A DNA stretch of 64,000 nt from Gammaproteobacteria bacterium (GCA_018820765.1 JAHJNN010000018.1:1-64000); one strand, 5' to 3'; counted from the stretch's first letter, positions 1 to 9,073 are shown. The notes: generated by a model not told the origin, from the letters alone. A program made the numbers and translations.

Positions 1-996
1 CTTCTGAGCGCTGTCGGAGACGTAGCGCGCCTTCTGGCTCGCCACCTGTGCGGTCTGCTTCACTTCCTCCACCGTGGCGGTGGTCTCGCTCACCGCCGTG
101 GCGGTCTCGGCAGCGCCCGAGGCGACCTGGGTGGTGGTGGCAAGGATTTCGCTGGAGGAGGAGGCCAGCACGCCGACCCCTTCGTGGAGCTCGCGCGTCG
201 TGTTCCGCAGTTTCGTGACCATTTCGCGGAATGCGCGCAGCAGGTCGCCAACCTCGTCAGCACGCTCGTCGTTCGGCACATTGACCGTAAGGTCGCCCCT
301 TGCAACCTGGCTGGCCACGTCTGACACGGTGCGGAGCGGGACAGCGATGATGCGGTTAAGGAGCGAAACCATGGCCACCCCGAGCAACAGGGCCGCAATG
401 GCCATGAGCATGAACAGGTTCACTGTCCGTTTGCCAAGCTGCTCCGATTCCGCCACGGCGGCGCGTGCCTGTTGCACCGCCTCGTCGCCCAGTTCCTGGG
501 CTATCGTGCGTATCTTCAAATAGCGATCCAGCTGGAGGCCCAGCGCCAGCGCGCGTGCCTGTTCCTCCTTTCCCGCATAGACCAGCGGGATGATCTGGCC
601 GTCGCGCGTCTTCGCGAAATCCTGGCGGAGGCTGTTTAATTCCCTGAGCCGGTCGAGCAGGCGCAGGGCCTTCTGGTTGCGTTCCGCCAGCTGCCGCATG
701 GTGTCATCGACCTCCTCGCTGCGTTGCTTGATCTCCTGGTGCCAGGTTTCGCGCTCGGCGTTCGTTGTTGCCGCCATCATGTTGAGCAGTGCTGCACGCA
801 CGCCGTTCTCATTCGCGCGCAGGCTCAGCAGATCGACGGCGTTGGCGAATTGCTCGTCATACAGGCTGCGCTGCGATGCCTGGATCGATGAAATTCCCCA
901 GTAGGCAGTGGCGACAACTCCCAGCAGGAAAAGAATCATCATCCCGAAGCCAAGGAAGAGCTTGCCGCGCGTGGTGAGATCGAGGAACCATTTCAT
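1..996 (-). CDS. Methyl-accepting chemotaxis protein, C-terminus beyond the window
   Basis: Inner-membrane chemoreceptor; about 332 residues are inside the window. The start ATG at 994-996 gives MKWFLDLTTRGKLFLGFGMM, leading into a first membrane helix (about residues 13-34). A periplasmic helical domain of four-helix-bundle (4HB_MCP) type follows. A second membrane helix lies near residues 190-212 (LFMLMAIAALLLGVAMVSLL), then a HAMP segment (ASQVARGDLTVNVP). The cytoplasmic Ala/Ser/Thr-rich coiled coil begins with repeated TATAVSETTATVEEVKQTAQ and is cut by the window edge, so the signalling tip is not seen. It is last of four co-directional chemosensory genes. By position it could be the WspA-like receptor of a Wsp-type array, but the tip and downstream genes would be needed to say so. 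Confidence 0.9.
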   Translation of the reverse strand, partial: MKWFLDLTTRGKLFLGFGMMILFLLGVVATAYWGISSIQASQRSLYDEQFANAVDLLSLRANENGVRAALLNMMAATTNAERETWHQEIKQRSEEVDDTMRQLAERNQKALRLLDRLRELNSLRQDFAKTRDGQIIPLVYAGKEEQARALALGLQLDRYLKIRTIAQELGDEAVQQARAAVAESEQLGKRTVNLFMLMAIAALLLGVAMVSLLNRIIAVPLRTVSDVASQVARGDLTVNVPNDERADEVGDLLRAFREMVTKLRNTTRELHEGVGVLASSSSEILATTTQVASGAAETATAVSETTATVEEVKQTAQVASQKARYVSDSAQK

Positions 997-1044
997 CTTC
1001 GTTTTCCTTCCCTGTTTCGCCAGGTTGGGCGCCGGCGCCCGGGT

Positions 1045-1686
1045 TTATCCGGCCACCTGTTCCTGCACGACGATCCGCTCGTCGGTGAGCAGTTTTTCGG
1101 CATCGAGAATCACGGTGCGGCCGGAGGTCACGCCTTTCAGGTATTCCTCGCGTATGCCGGTGAGCGTCGGCAGCGACGCCTGGATGTCGGCTACGGGAAT
1201 GGCGTGCACGCCGACGATCACGTCGGCCAGGATGCCGAAGCGCATGCTGCCGGAGTCGAGGACGATGACCTTGTTGAGGTCGGTCAGCCCCTTGTCCGGC
1301 AGGTCGAAGAATTTCTTGATGTCGATGACCGACAGGATCTCGCCGCGCAGATTGACGATGCCGAGCACGAAGGCCGGCGTGCAGGGCACCGGCGTCAGCT
1401 GTTCCAGGGGATAGACGTCGCGGACGTGCTCCGACTCGACCGCATAGCGCTCCTGGGCGAGAATGAATTCCACCACCTCGATGCGCTCACCGGTGGCCTC
1501 CACCGGATCGGCTTTCCGGCCGAGTGCCTGGGCGCGTGCTTTCAGGATGCGCCGGGTTTCTTCCGCATCCGGCAACGCGGCATGCTCGATCACGGCGCTC
1601 GCGGCTACCAGGCGCTGCCTGACTTCATGCCAGGCGATCCGCGTCCGTTTTCCGGCAGCGGGGGAGGGGGGCTTGTCGGGGTTCAT
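1045..1686 (-). CDS. CheW-family adaptor with N-terminal extension (WspD-like)
   Basis: 213-aa adaptor that would link a receptor to a CheA-type kinase. The CheW fold occupies about residues 65-205: EVVEFILAQERYAVESEHV, then VLGIVNLRGEILSVIDIKKF (the characteristic NLRG motif), then MRFGILADVIVGV. About 60 extra residues precede it, including ETRRILKARAQALGRK, an Arg/Ala-rich lead typical of WspD-type CheW proteins placed downstream of a CheR. It lies 39 nt after the CheR gene and 48 nt before the receptor gene, on the same strand, so it is probably co-transcribed with them. Plain CheW would be about 150-170 aa. Confidence 0.9.
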   Translation of the reverse strand: MNPDKPPSPAAGKRTRIAWHEVRQRLVAASAVIEHAALPDAEETRRILKARAQALGRKADPVEATGERIEVVEFILAQERYAVESEHVRDVYPLEQLTPVPCTPAFVLGIVNLRGEILSVIDIKKFFDLPDKGLTDLNKVIVLDSGSMRFGILADVIVGVHAIPVADIQASLPTLTGIREEYLKGVTSGRTVILDAEKLLTDERIVVQEQVAG

Positions 1687-1725
1687 GCCGGGTTTTCCTT
1701 TCTTGTTGTTGATCGTGCACCGTGA

Positions 1726-3171
1726 CTACAGGCTGGCTGCGTGTTGCGGCCTGTGCATCGATTCGATGATTTCCGCGAGCCGGCCTGCGGTCAGGCCATC
1801 CGACTCGGGAAGAGCCTCGCCCGGCGGATGGGCCCGCAGCAAGGCCAGGGCATTGGCGAAGTGCCGCTGCGCCTCGCCGTGCCGCCCCTGTGACTGGCGC
1901 AGGTTGCCGAGTGCGTAGTGGGCGATCGCGAAGTGGGGGTCGAGGTAGAGCGCGCGTGCAAGCGACTGCGCGGCGGCGTCGCCCTGTCCCTGCTCCTGCT
2001 GGATGGCGGCCAGCAGGTAATGGTGGGCAGGATTGAGCTTGTCGGCAGCGATCGCCTCACGGCACCACTCGGCCGCTTCGTCAAGCCGCCCCTGGTTGGC
2101 GCAGTCGCGTGCCTTGCGGCTCGGCCGGTCCGGTTCCGCTGGAATCGGCGCGCTGTCGTGGCCGGCGTCGGCGGATGGGAGGGGTGCCGACATGGCTTCC
2201 GGGAAGGCCTCTGGTGCTGGCCTGTTCTCCGATGGCATGTTTTCCCTGGCCAAACGCCAGGATTGTTGCAGGGAATCCGCCACCTGAGCCGACACCTGGC
2301 TCACGAAGCGCGGCGCGGTCGCGCTGGCATCCTTGCGGTAGAGGATCGCGCCGTCGAACTCGACGGTGGTGAAACCGGAAAACAGGGTGATCGAGGTCTC
2401 GGCAGGGCTCACGATCAGCCAGCCACCGTCGACGAGCGCGCGGTACAGCTTGTCGATCACTGTCCTGGCCCGTTCGGCGCTGAAGTACATCAGCACGTTG
2501 CGGCAGAAGATCACGTCCATGGCGTTGGTGTTGTTGGTGAGCGAGGGGTAGGTGTCGTCCGCCAGGTTGAGATAGGAAAACGTCACGCGCTTGCGGATCC
2601 GCTCGTCAAGCTTGAAACGGCCGTCCCGCCGGGGCTGGAAGTAGCGATCCCTGATCCAGCCCGGTGCGCTGCGAAACGACCATTCGCCGTATTCGCCTGC
2701 GGCGGCCTTGCGCAGGAATGCCAGATTGATATCCGTGGCCAGGAGGGTGACATTCCATGCGCCGGCCTGCGGAACCATTCGGTCGAGCAGCATGGCGATC
2801 GAGTAGGGTTCCTCACCCGTGCAGCAGCCGGCGCTCCAGATGCGCAACCGCCGCTCGGATCCTTCGCGCGCACGCAGCAGGGCCGGCACGATGTGCTGCT
2901 CGAGTACGTCGAAACTCCCTTTCTCGCGGAAAAAATAAGTTTCCCCCACGGTGAGGCAACGGCCCAGTATTTCGATCTCGCGCTGCGTGATCGGCGCGGA
3001 CAGGAGCTGGTTGGCGCAGGATTGTGCATCAGGCATGCCGAAGTCGGGCGCCGCGGCGGTGATGCCCCGCTCCAGGTCGCCCCAGCGCTCCTCCGGAAAG
3101 TGCAGGCCGGTGCGCGCGGCGAGCAGTTCGCTGAGGCTGGAGAGGAGAGGGGCGGGCAATGTCGGCCGCAT
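1726..3171 (-). CDS. CheR-type chemoreceptor methyltransferase with C-terminal TPR domain
   Basis: 481-aa SAM-dependent glutamate O-methyltransferase acting on chemoreceptors. A CheR N-terminal helical domain is followed by the SAM-binding motif IWSAGCCTGEEPYSIAMLL (about residues 110-128). Further conserved blocks are LLATDINLAFLRKAAAGEY and MDVIFCRNVLMYFSAERA, the latter being the usual CheR NVLxYF block. The C-terminal part (about 355-460) has tetratricopeptide repeats (NPAHHYLLAAIQQEQGQ, FAIAHYALGNLRQSQGRHGE). A CheR carrying TPRs and flanked by two CheW genes is the WspC arrangement, where the TPRs take part in complex assembly. The stop of the upstream cheW is 1 nt away, indicating translational coupling. 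Confidence 0.93.
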   Translation of the reverse strand: MRPTLPAPLLSSLSELLAARTGLHFPEERWGDLERGITAAAPDFGMPDAQSCANQLLSAPITQREIEILGRCLTVGETYFFREKGSFDVLEQHIVPALLRAREGSERRLRIWSAGCCTGEEPYSIAMLLDRMVPQAGAWNVTLLATDINLAFLRKAAAGEYGEWSFRSAPGWIRDRYFQPRRDGRFKLDERIRKRVTFSYLNLADDTYPSLTNNTNAMDVIFCRNVLMYFSAERARTVIDKLYRALVDGGWLIVSPAETSITLFSGFTTVEFDGAILYRKDASATAPRFVSQVSAQVADSLQQSWRLARENMPSENRPAPEAFPEAMSAPLPSADAGHDSAPIPAEPDRPSRKARDCANQGRLDEAAEWCREAIAADKLNPAHHYLLAAIQQEQGQGDAAAQSLARALYLDPHFAIAHYALGNLRQSQGRHGEAQRHFANALALLRAHPPGEALPESDGLTAGRLAEIIESMHRPQHAASL

Positions 3172-3172
3172 G

Positions 3173-3631
3173 CTAGACGCTTTCGCTCATCGCCATTGCG
3201 CAATCGAGCGATGTGGCTTCCTCCAGCGAAAGGAAGCGGTCCAGATTGTGGATGAGGATCAGGCCGTCGCCGAGTTTCACCACGCCGTCGATGTATTCAA
3301 GGCCGGGAAGGATGGTTTCGGCACCGACGATGTCCGGCTCGGTGTATTCGAAGATGCCGTCGACCGCGTCGGCCACAAGCGCCACCGGTCTCTGGCGGGT
3401 GTGCGCGATGACGAGCTGGTCGGTCAATGCAATGTCCCGCTCCGGCAGGCGAAAGCGCCTGCGCATGTTGATTGCCGGGATGATGCGCCCTCCAACGTTG
3501 ACTACGCCGGGAACGATTTCGGGTGCATCGGGGAGGGGAGTGAGATAAACGGCGCGAACCACGCGCTCGACGAAGGACAGGGGCAGTGCAACGCGCAATT
3601 CATCAAAGCAAAGTACAGCGTAATCTGCCAT
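3173..3631 (-). CDS. CheW-family adaptor (WspB-like), first gene of the operon
   Basis: 152-aa CheW domain protein. I chose the ATG at 3629-3631 (MADYAVLCFDELRVALPL) because GGGAG lies 6 nt upstream and the CheW fold begins there. An in-frame ATG 66 nt upstream has no ribosome site and adds residues unlike the family. CheW motifs are EIVPGVVNVGGRIIPAINMR, where the canonical NLRG is replaced by NVGG, and VIAHTRQRPVALVADAVDG. It is the promoter-proximal gene of the chemosensory operon, so its promoter should lie in 3632-3800. Confidence 0.88.
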   Translation of the reverse strand: MADYAVLCFDELRVALPLSFVERVVRAVYLTPLPDAPEIVPGVVNVGGRIIPAINMRRRFRLPERDIALTDQLVIAHTRQRPVALVADAVDGIFEYTEPDIVGAETILPGLEYIDGVVKLGDGLILIHNLDRFLSLEEATSLDCAMAMSESV

Positions 3632-4074
3632 GCGATCTCCCGAAAATGCACGATGCATGAGGCTCCTGTCCAACGGACCTTGTAATGGTCTCCGCAACGA
3701 GAACCTGTCTGCAGCGGGCCGATTTCGGTGATTAACGGCGCTCGGCTCTGCTGAAATACCAACTTATACTTAGTATCTATAGCAATGATTCCTGCAATAC
3801 ATATCCGTATTTTTTACGGAATTTGTCGGGAATTGGGTGGTGGGGCAGGCAGGAGCCCTTGAATTCCGTTGCACCGACAGCACGCCCGACATCGTCAGGA
3901 CGGGAACATATTATTTAACATAATATACATTATGTGCATATTATCGGGTCTTGATAAAGCCCCTAAGGGGCATCCGCATTGCTCAAGTAGACTCGTCTGG
4001 CCACATCCCTGACCCTACTAGGTCATCATCAGACACAAATTATTGCGAGTTGTCAACATTCACGCCCGATCCTC
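3632..4074. promoter_or_regulatory. Intergenic region between chemosensory operon and ICE genes
   Basis: 443 nt with no gene I can support. It must contain the promoter of the leftward chemosensory operon. Contents: a TCCGTA-TTTTT-TACGGA hairpin at 3804-3820; the AT-rich repeat cluster at 3907-3944 (listed separately); and the GCCCC-TAA-GGGGC palindrome at 3959-3971, preceded by TTGATAAA. A short rightward ORF (3951-4148) overlaps the end of the conjugation gene and has no homology I recognise, so I do not call it. The base composition changes sharply here, consistent with a junction between host and mobile DNA, but no att duplication can be shown from this window. Confidence 0.5.
3907..3944. 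repeat. AT-rich palindrome framed by two CATATTAT direct repeats
   Basis: CATATTAT occurs at 3907-3914 and again at 3937-3944, exactly 30 bp apart (about three helical turns). Between them lies the inverted repeat ACATAAT-atac-ATTATGT (3918-3935). The symmetry and spacing look like a multi-site operator or a recombinase arm region. No known consensus is recognised. Confidence 0.45.
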
Positions 4075-4800
4075 TCAAAAATATTTTTTGTAAAATTGCC
4101 ACTGAACCCGTGTGGACACCGCAAAAACTAGCGCTAAGGGTGCAATGATCCAAAATGGGCTCATTGCAACCGGCAGGCAGAGATACAGCGTGACCCCGGA
4201 TGCGAAGAACATCAGCTTCGTAAGGCGTCCAATTTTGTGAAGGTCCGCCGATTCGCGTCCTGCGCACGCGCGGCGGATATAACGCTCGGTCAGACCGTCT
4301 ACGCCAGCCAAGACATACAACAGGAAAAACAAAGGGATCGCAGCCAGTACGAAGCCAATCCTAATCCCGTAGACCTGAATCACGTTCATAGCCAGGTAGA
4401 TTTCCCGTGCATTGCGCGCAACGAACTGGCTGAGATACATCCGGTCAACCTCGTTGACCGGATACCCGGAGAAATAGGCATAGGTGGCTTCATGGAGTGA
4501 TGTCGCCTTGAAAAAAAGCCAGTAAGTCCACTGTTGGGTCTGCTCGGTAAGCGTAGAAAGGCCTGCAGTGTGGCTTCCTGGCCGTACAAGCTCTTTGACG
4601 CGTGCGGTTTCCGACTGGAACAAAGCGACGGCAGCTTGCACAGGATCCAGCCATTGATATTTGGCAAACAGGAAAGCCGCGGTGAGGGCGATCAGGCCAA
4701 GCATGACATATAGCAAGAGCGTCCCAAAAAGCCATTTCAATGGCCACAGAAAGGCGACTGCCACATTGCTGTCATAGAGACCGGAATTCCTAGAAGCCAC
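4075..4800 (-). CDS. ICE membrane protein, DUF4400 type (TraJ-like, follows traD)
   Basis: 241-aa inner-membrane protein. I place the start at the GTG at 4798-4800 (MASRNSGLYDSNVAVAFLW), which overlaps the end of traD; the frame is open further upstream but there it is antisense-quality sequence. Predicted membrane helices are WLFGTLLLYVMLGLIALTAAF (about residues 22-42), GFVLAAIPLFFLLYVLAG (about 160) and two near the C-terminus (LMFFASGVTLYLCLPVAM, FWIIAPLALVFAVS). In SXT/R391- and TOL-type elements a membrane protein of this kind directly follows traI-traD, as it does here. The biochemical role is not established. Family assignment is from size, topology and position. Confidence 0.7.
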   Translation of the reverse strand: MASRNSGLYDSNVAVAFLWPLKWLFGTLLLYVMLGLIALTAAFLFAKYQWLDPVQAAVALFQSETARVKELVRPGSHTAGLSTLTEQTQQWTYWLFFKATSLHEATYAYFSGYPVNEVDRMYLSQFVARNAREIYLAMNVIQVYGIRIGFVLAAIPLFFLLYVLAGVDGLTERYIRRACAGRESADLHKIGRLTKLMFFASGVTLYLCLPVAMSPFWIIAPLALVFAVSTRVQWQFYKKYF

Positions 4801-6850
4801 TGCCCTTCCCTTCAACGACCAGATTTTCCGTCTCGGTGCCGTGCGTGTCGTATTTCTGACGCATGCTCGCGGCAATGTCTTCCAACGATGCAGGAATGGG
4901 GTTCGCTTCGTCGGGGTCGAACAGAGGGAGTCTGATTTTGTAGAGCTGGCCGCCTTCGATAAGCGCAAAAGCCTGCCCCTTGGGCAACTGCACCAGATCA
5001 GCAGGCGACAACATGGGGGCTTCCTGGGTGCTGATCCGATCTTCGTTCCGTGTGGTGAAAGACAACACCTCACGATCATCTGAACTGTCTGTGGCAGCAC
5101 TGGCCTGAATCGAGGTGACCAGCTGCACATCCGGGAGCTGGTTGGTGAGAATTTCGGCGGTTTCCTTGTTCTTGACCCTTAGCATGATCAGGGTATTGAG
5201 GTTACCGCCAATCTGGGATGCCTTCGCCTTGTTGCCAATGCGGGCCTCTACGTCGGCCCAGGTCTGGGTATAGACCGCAACTTGGAATCCCGCACCACCG
5301 GCCTTATTCAGCAGCGGGATAAATTCGTCTCCGATCAGCTCGTTGAACTCGTCCGCATGGATGGACAGTTTGCGCTTGGGGATGGCCGTGGACAGCCCGT
5401 AGCCCTGCTCGAACTTGTAGGTCTGACCGGCGATCGAGGTCAGGTCGGCGAACATGGCGTTGCCCACTGCGCCAGCCACTTCGTAATCAGAGAGCGAATC
5501 GAGCCCGACGTAGACCACCGCGCCGCGTTCGATGACGCTCATCCAGTCGAAGATCGGCCTTGGATCAGTCGGGTCGTCGTACTGAGGAGACAGTATCTGC
5601 GCGGTTTTGCCAGTGGTGAGCTTTTCCAGCAAGGGATAGAGACTGGACACCAGTTTCTCGAAATAGCTGCGGTCGTTCGACAGGATGGATGCCAGGCCGT
5701 CCGCTATCGGGTCATGCAGATTATTCTCGCGGACGAACAGCAGGATTTTCATAGCATCCATCGTCCGCCCAGATTTCATTGCCTGCTGAATCTGGGTCTT
5801 ATCCATCTCGATGGCATCAACCGCCTCATTCCAGCCAGGCTGTTCCCGGTCAAGCCAGAAGCGTAAGTATTCCAGCGCCAAGGCATCGATATTGACCGCA
5901 TCCTCATAAATCATGCGGTAATCCGGACGGTAACCGAGGGTGGTGCGTGCGCGTGCGATCACGTTCACGAAGCGCCAGACAAATTCCTTGAACGCGGCAG
6001 ACTGTCCTTCGCCCGGGAGCTGACCAGCGATACGGGTGCTGACCTCGGTGGTTCGGGCAAAATTTCCAATCGGGTTATAACGTGCAGACTGGTCGGGGTA
6101 GCCCAAGTGAAACATGAAGAACTCGCGCCCGGCCATGGCCGCCTCGATGTAGCAGCGGGTCATCAGACCGGCATCGCCCTTGGGGTCGAATACGATCACC
6201 ACGTCGCCTCGCCGAATGTCCTGTGTGATGAGCACCTCGGCGAGGCGTGATTTGCCGACCCGTGTGGTGCCCAGCACAACCATGTGACCGGGCCGCTCGA
6301 CCAGATCCATGCTGATTTCTGTTTCGTCCGGCTCCAGGCCGTGAATGATCGGATCGCCGCCGACAGGCGGCAATGGCGTAACCGGATTCCACCAGGCTTC
6401 CTTCCTGGTCTGTCGCGCCATCCAGCCCGAGGCGCCGCCGCGCCCTTCGTGGCGGAATTCGAAGCGACGCGCCCAGGTATACAGGCCGGATTGAGTGATG
6501 TAACGACGGTTCTTGGGATCACGCGCCAGCGCCAGGCGCTGGGTGTGGCGTTGATCCCATTTGAACCCAAGGCCGAGGAACAGGCGGCTTTTCGATACGG
6601 GAATTTCGCTGGTAGGAATGACGTACTTAGGCAGCCTAGTAAGGTTGCGCTGAAATCGGGATACCCGAATACCCTGTCTCAGTCGCACGCCGGCATGCAG
6701 GACCATGCCGGCAGCGGCTGTCACGATCAGCTCCTTTGGCAGGAAAAACCACTCGTGAGCGCTCATCAGGAGAATGGCACCGGATAACGAGGCAAAGGCC
6801 GGCACGTATTCGACCGCGGGCCTGAACAGATTTTCGATGGGATAGCTCAT
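4790..6850 (-). CDS. traD: Type IV coupling protein TraD (SXT/TOL subfamily)
   Basis: 686-aa hexameric ATPase that brings the relaxase-DNA complex to the secretion channel. Two N-terminal membrane segments (about residues 15-55: PAFASLSGAILLMS, LIVTAAAGMVLHAG) are followed by the nucleotide-binding domain. Walker A is GTTRVGKSRLAEVL (about 192-205), Walker B is GDVVIVFDPKGD (about 215-226), and a second acidic motif is LSIHADEFNELIGDEF (about 498-513). The start is taken at MSYPIENLF (6848-6850), just after the traI stop; an in-frame ATG 36 nt upstream lies inside traI. The C-terminus overlaps the DUF4400-type gene. It is co-directional with the relaxase, as in MOBH elements. Confidence 0.93.
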   Translation of the reverse strand: MSYPIENLFRPAVEYVPAFASLSGAILLMSAHEWFFLPKELIVTAAAGMVLHAGVRLRQGIRVSRFQRNLTRLPKYVIPTSEIPVSKSRLFLGLGFKWDQRHTQRLALARDPKNRRYITQSGLYTWARRFEFRHEGRGGASGWMARQTRKEAWWNPVTPLPPVGGDPIIHGLEPDETEISMDLVERPGHMVVLGTTRVGKSRLAEVLITQDIRRGDVVIVFDPKGDAGLMTRCYIEAAMAGREFFMFHLGYPDQSARYNPIGNFARTTEVSTRIAGQLPGEGQSAAFKEFVWRFVNVIARARTTLGYRPDYRMIYEDAVNIDALALEYLRFWLDREQPGWNEAVDAIEMDKTQIQQAMKSGRTMDAMKILLFVRENNLHDPIADGLASILSNDRSYFEKLVSSLYPLLEKLTTGKTAQILSPQYDDPTDPRPIFDWMSVIERGAVVYVGLDSLSDYEVAGAVGNAMFADLTSIAGQTYKFEQGYGLSTAIPKRKLSIHADEFNELIGDEFIPLLNKAGGAGFQVAVYTQTWADVEARIGNKAKASQIGGNLNTLIMLRVKNKETAEILTNQLPDVQLVTSIQASAATDSSDDREVLSFTTRNEDRISTQEAPMLSPADLVQLPKGQAFALIEGGQLYKIRLPLFDPDEANPIPASLEDIAASMRQKYDTHGTETENLVVEGKGSGF

Positions 6851-6851
6851 G

Positions 6852-8915
6852 TCAGACGTGTTCGATGGGTTTGTCGAACCTGACAATGCAGGGATTATTC
6901 GGCGGAAGTGGGTTCACGAATCGAACAGGATCCAGTATGACCACTCCAGAGATCAATTTTTTGCCCTCCCCATCGGCGCCGATCACCATGTAACGCTGGA
7001 TGTTGCTTTTCTTCTCTCCGGAGACCAGATTCCAGCCAGCATTGGTAACCTGGCGCTGTATGCCTGTCCCCAGCTTGCTCCCCGCTCGATCCGATGGCGT
7101 GCCATCGCCCTCCTCCCCGAACAGTTCGGCGAACTTGCGAAAAATCACTGGGGAAACCAGCATCATCCCTTCGTCAACGAAGTGAATCATGGCGTCCGCG
7201 CGGTTGTACGACATGCTGCCGTCCGAGAGGCCCTCCTGAATCCAGCGCATGAACCGCATGGCTGCACCAGAGGGTTCCTTCTTTTTCGAGCCAGGTTTAG
7301 GCCTGGCCGCTGTCTGCCCTGCCGGCGCAACAGGCCTCAATGCTTCTGCAGTAGGGGGCTTGGGTTTCGGTAAATGTTTGATTGCGGTGTCATCTTCATC
7401 GAGAAAGCCTGCTTCCTCAACCGCGCCCTTCTGTTCAGATAGAGCGGCCTTTGCCGGCGGGCGAATGGGAGGGAGAGCCGTGCTGGCACACCTTGGCTGC
7501 TCTTCGATGTTGGGCGAGGAGGTTGGATCGGGCTGCAGTATGACGAGAGACAGCTGGTTTGCCGGATCCTCCAATGGGCTGGTGGCTGGCTCAACGCCTG
7601 AATCACCCATGGAACCAATATACGGATCGGATTCCAAATCGAGCGGCTGGATGTATGAGGCATCCTGTTTACCGGCAATGATCTTGCCTCTCATGATTTC
7701 CGGGTAAAGAACCGGGGACTGGAACAGTTTGTCGAGTGAGAAGCACAGCACGGTCAGCTTTTGTTCCCACCCTTCATCGAGACTGACCATGACCTGCCAC
7801 ACAGCACGGTTCTCACTGGTGGGGATCAAGGCACCGTACTCTTGCCAGGTATCAAAAAGGCGATCGTTCTTATCCTTGCCAGGTATGCCATCCCCGCTTT
7901 CGCGTTCAGTCAGGAACTGGCGTACCTCGTCGGCCAGCCGCTTGGACACAAACCAGATTTTTCCATCGTAAACCCAGCCATGGGAGCCCGCCCTATTCAG
8001 GCTTAGTCGCCCCTCTTCCAGCATCAGGCGCAAGGCTTGCATCAGGCGCTCGATCAGAGGTACCGAACGGGCGGAGGCAAAACGAGTGCGCGGTCCCTGC
8101 ATCAGGTTATTCTTGACCGACTCGGAGTCGGCGCGTGTGACGATTTCTCGCAGCACACCCTTGTCTTGATCGTCACCCGAAAGGTAGCTCGTCAAATCGC
8201 CCATGAGCTGTACGTCATCGGCAAGCCAAGCGAGAACATGGGAAGGGACGAGCCGCTGGAAAAGCACGATGGGCAGTTTCTTGTGCAGGTCGTAATCCCG
8301 CGTGATCTCGAAATTCAACGTGTAGTGAGTCAACCCCTGATCCAGCATCGAGCCTGCAAGAGGCTGCCACTTGCCACAGGGTTTTCTCGATCGGAGAACT
8401 TGGACATTGATATCGGCCATAGGCCTTCCAATGTCATGCAGTAGCGCAGCCAGGAACACTGCGTAAGTCCAGCGGTGCTTGCGAGCCGGGATTTCCTCGG
8501 GGGCTGCTCCGACCGGAAGCAGATAGCCCTGCCGGAAGCGTAGCGCGTGTGCTGCCGACTCCATCATATGGGTCATGAGGCCGCCGGGCTGCGCGTGATG
8601 GTGCGATTCCGAGGCAGGTAGCAGTTGAGTCCATTCCGCAGCCCGCTCAATGACGGGCATGCAGTCTTGATGGAACAGGGTGTAGTCGAATCCCATACGG
8701 TCACGACATCCGTCGACCAGGGCTTGAAGGTTGAGTTGATCCAGGACGGCTTTGCCAGGGAGAACCTTGATATGGTTGGCTGCCCTAGAATCGCTACCGG
8801 ATGTCGTTGAATGGTCGGGCGCCGCGTGGTCGGTTTGGAGAGCAAAACGCCAAACAACCCATACGCCGCCTACTCCCAAGGCTCCAGCGGCAATGAGCAG
8901 CCAATCACCGGACAT
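6852..8915 (-). CDS. traI: Conjugative relaxase/helicase-like TraI, MOBH family
   Basis: 687-aa relaxase expected to nick oriT and lead the strand into the channel. It has an N-terminal membrane helix (GDWLLIAAGALGVGGVWVVW), then the MOBH core with HD-type metal ligands: HHHAQPGGLMTHMMESAAH (about residues 101-119) and FLAALLHDIGRPMADI (about 152-167). The C-terminal domain (GMMLVSPVIFRKFAELFG) matches the TraI_2 C-terminal region. I prefer ATG 8913-8915 because it overlaps the stop of the small ORF upstream (TGATG). An ATG at 8943-8945 adds 10 residues and is possible. Neither has a strong ribosome site, so translational coupling is likely. Confidence 0.9.
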   Translation of the reverse strand: MSGDWLLIAAGALGVGGVWVVWRFALQTDHAAPDHSTTSGSDSRAANHIKVLPGKAVLDQLNLQALVDGCRDRMGFDYTLFHQDCMPVIERAAEWTQLLPASESHHHAQPGGLMTHMMESAAHALRFRQGYLLPVGAAPEEIPARKHRWTYAVFLAALLHDIGRPMADINVQVLRSRKPCGKWQPLAGSMLDQGLTHYTLNFEITRDYDLHKKLPIVLFQRLVPSHVLAWLADDVQLMGDLTSYLSGDDQDKGVLREIVTRADSESVKNNLMQGPRTRFASARSVPLIERLMQALRLMLEEGRLSLNRAGSHGWVYDGKIWFVSKRLADEVRQFLTERESGDGIPGKDKNDRLFDTWQEYGALIPTSENRAVWQVMVSLDEGWEQKLTVLCFSLDKLFQSPVLYPEIMRGKIIAGKQDASYIQPLDLESDPYIGSMGDSGVEPATSPLEDPANQLSLVILQPDPTSSPNIEEQPRCASTALPPIRPPAKAALSEQKGAVEEAGFLDEDDTAIKHLPKPKPPTAEALRPVAPAGQTAARPKPGSKKKEPSGAAMRFMRWIQEGLSDGSMSYNRADAMIHFVDEGMMLVSPVIFRKFAELFGEEGDGTPSDRAGSKLGTGIQRQVTNAGWNLVSGEKKSNIQRYMVIGADGEGKKLISGVVILDPVRFVNPLPPNNPCIVRFDKPIEHV

Positions 8916-9073
8916 CAGTGGTGTGGGAGCTGTTCGATGAGCCATGAGGCAATTACGGGTGAAGACGAGAAAGCGCCTTCCCGGGACAGTGCGATTTGTT
9001 CGAATCGTGCCGCAATGAGTGCGAAGAGCGTGACAGGATGATCCTGGTTGTTGGGTTCTTCTATGGAAGTCAC
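8915..9073 (-). CDS. 52-aa ORF coupled to traI
   Basis: Proposed small gene running from GTG 9071-9073 to TGA 8915-8917, overlapping the traI ATG by one base. The translation is protein-like: PVTLFALIAARFEQIALSRE followed by SPVIASWLIEQLPHH. The frame stays open upstream to about 9145, also with amphipathic coding-quality sequence (AKAESIASRALSLLAQ), so the true start could be a rarer codon further up. I do not recognise the family. Its position, directly ahead of the relaxase and behind the shared 22-bp element, suggests a role in transfer or in control of traI translation. Confidence 0.5.
   Translation of the reverse strand: MTSIEEPNNQDHPVTLFALIAARFEQIALSREGAFSSSPVIASWLIEQLPHH

Noticed and set aside
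1918-3255. 445-codon plus-strand ORF over cheR
   Set aside because: Antisense shadow of a clear CheR gene; translation is low-complexity Gly/Arg/Val and matches nothing.
3951-4148. 65-codon plus-strand ORF at the ICE edge
   Set aside because: Overlaps the end of the DUF4400-type gene on the other strand, has no ribosome site and no similarity I recognise.
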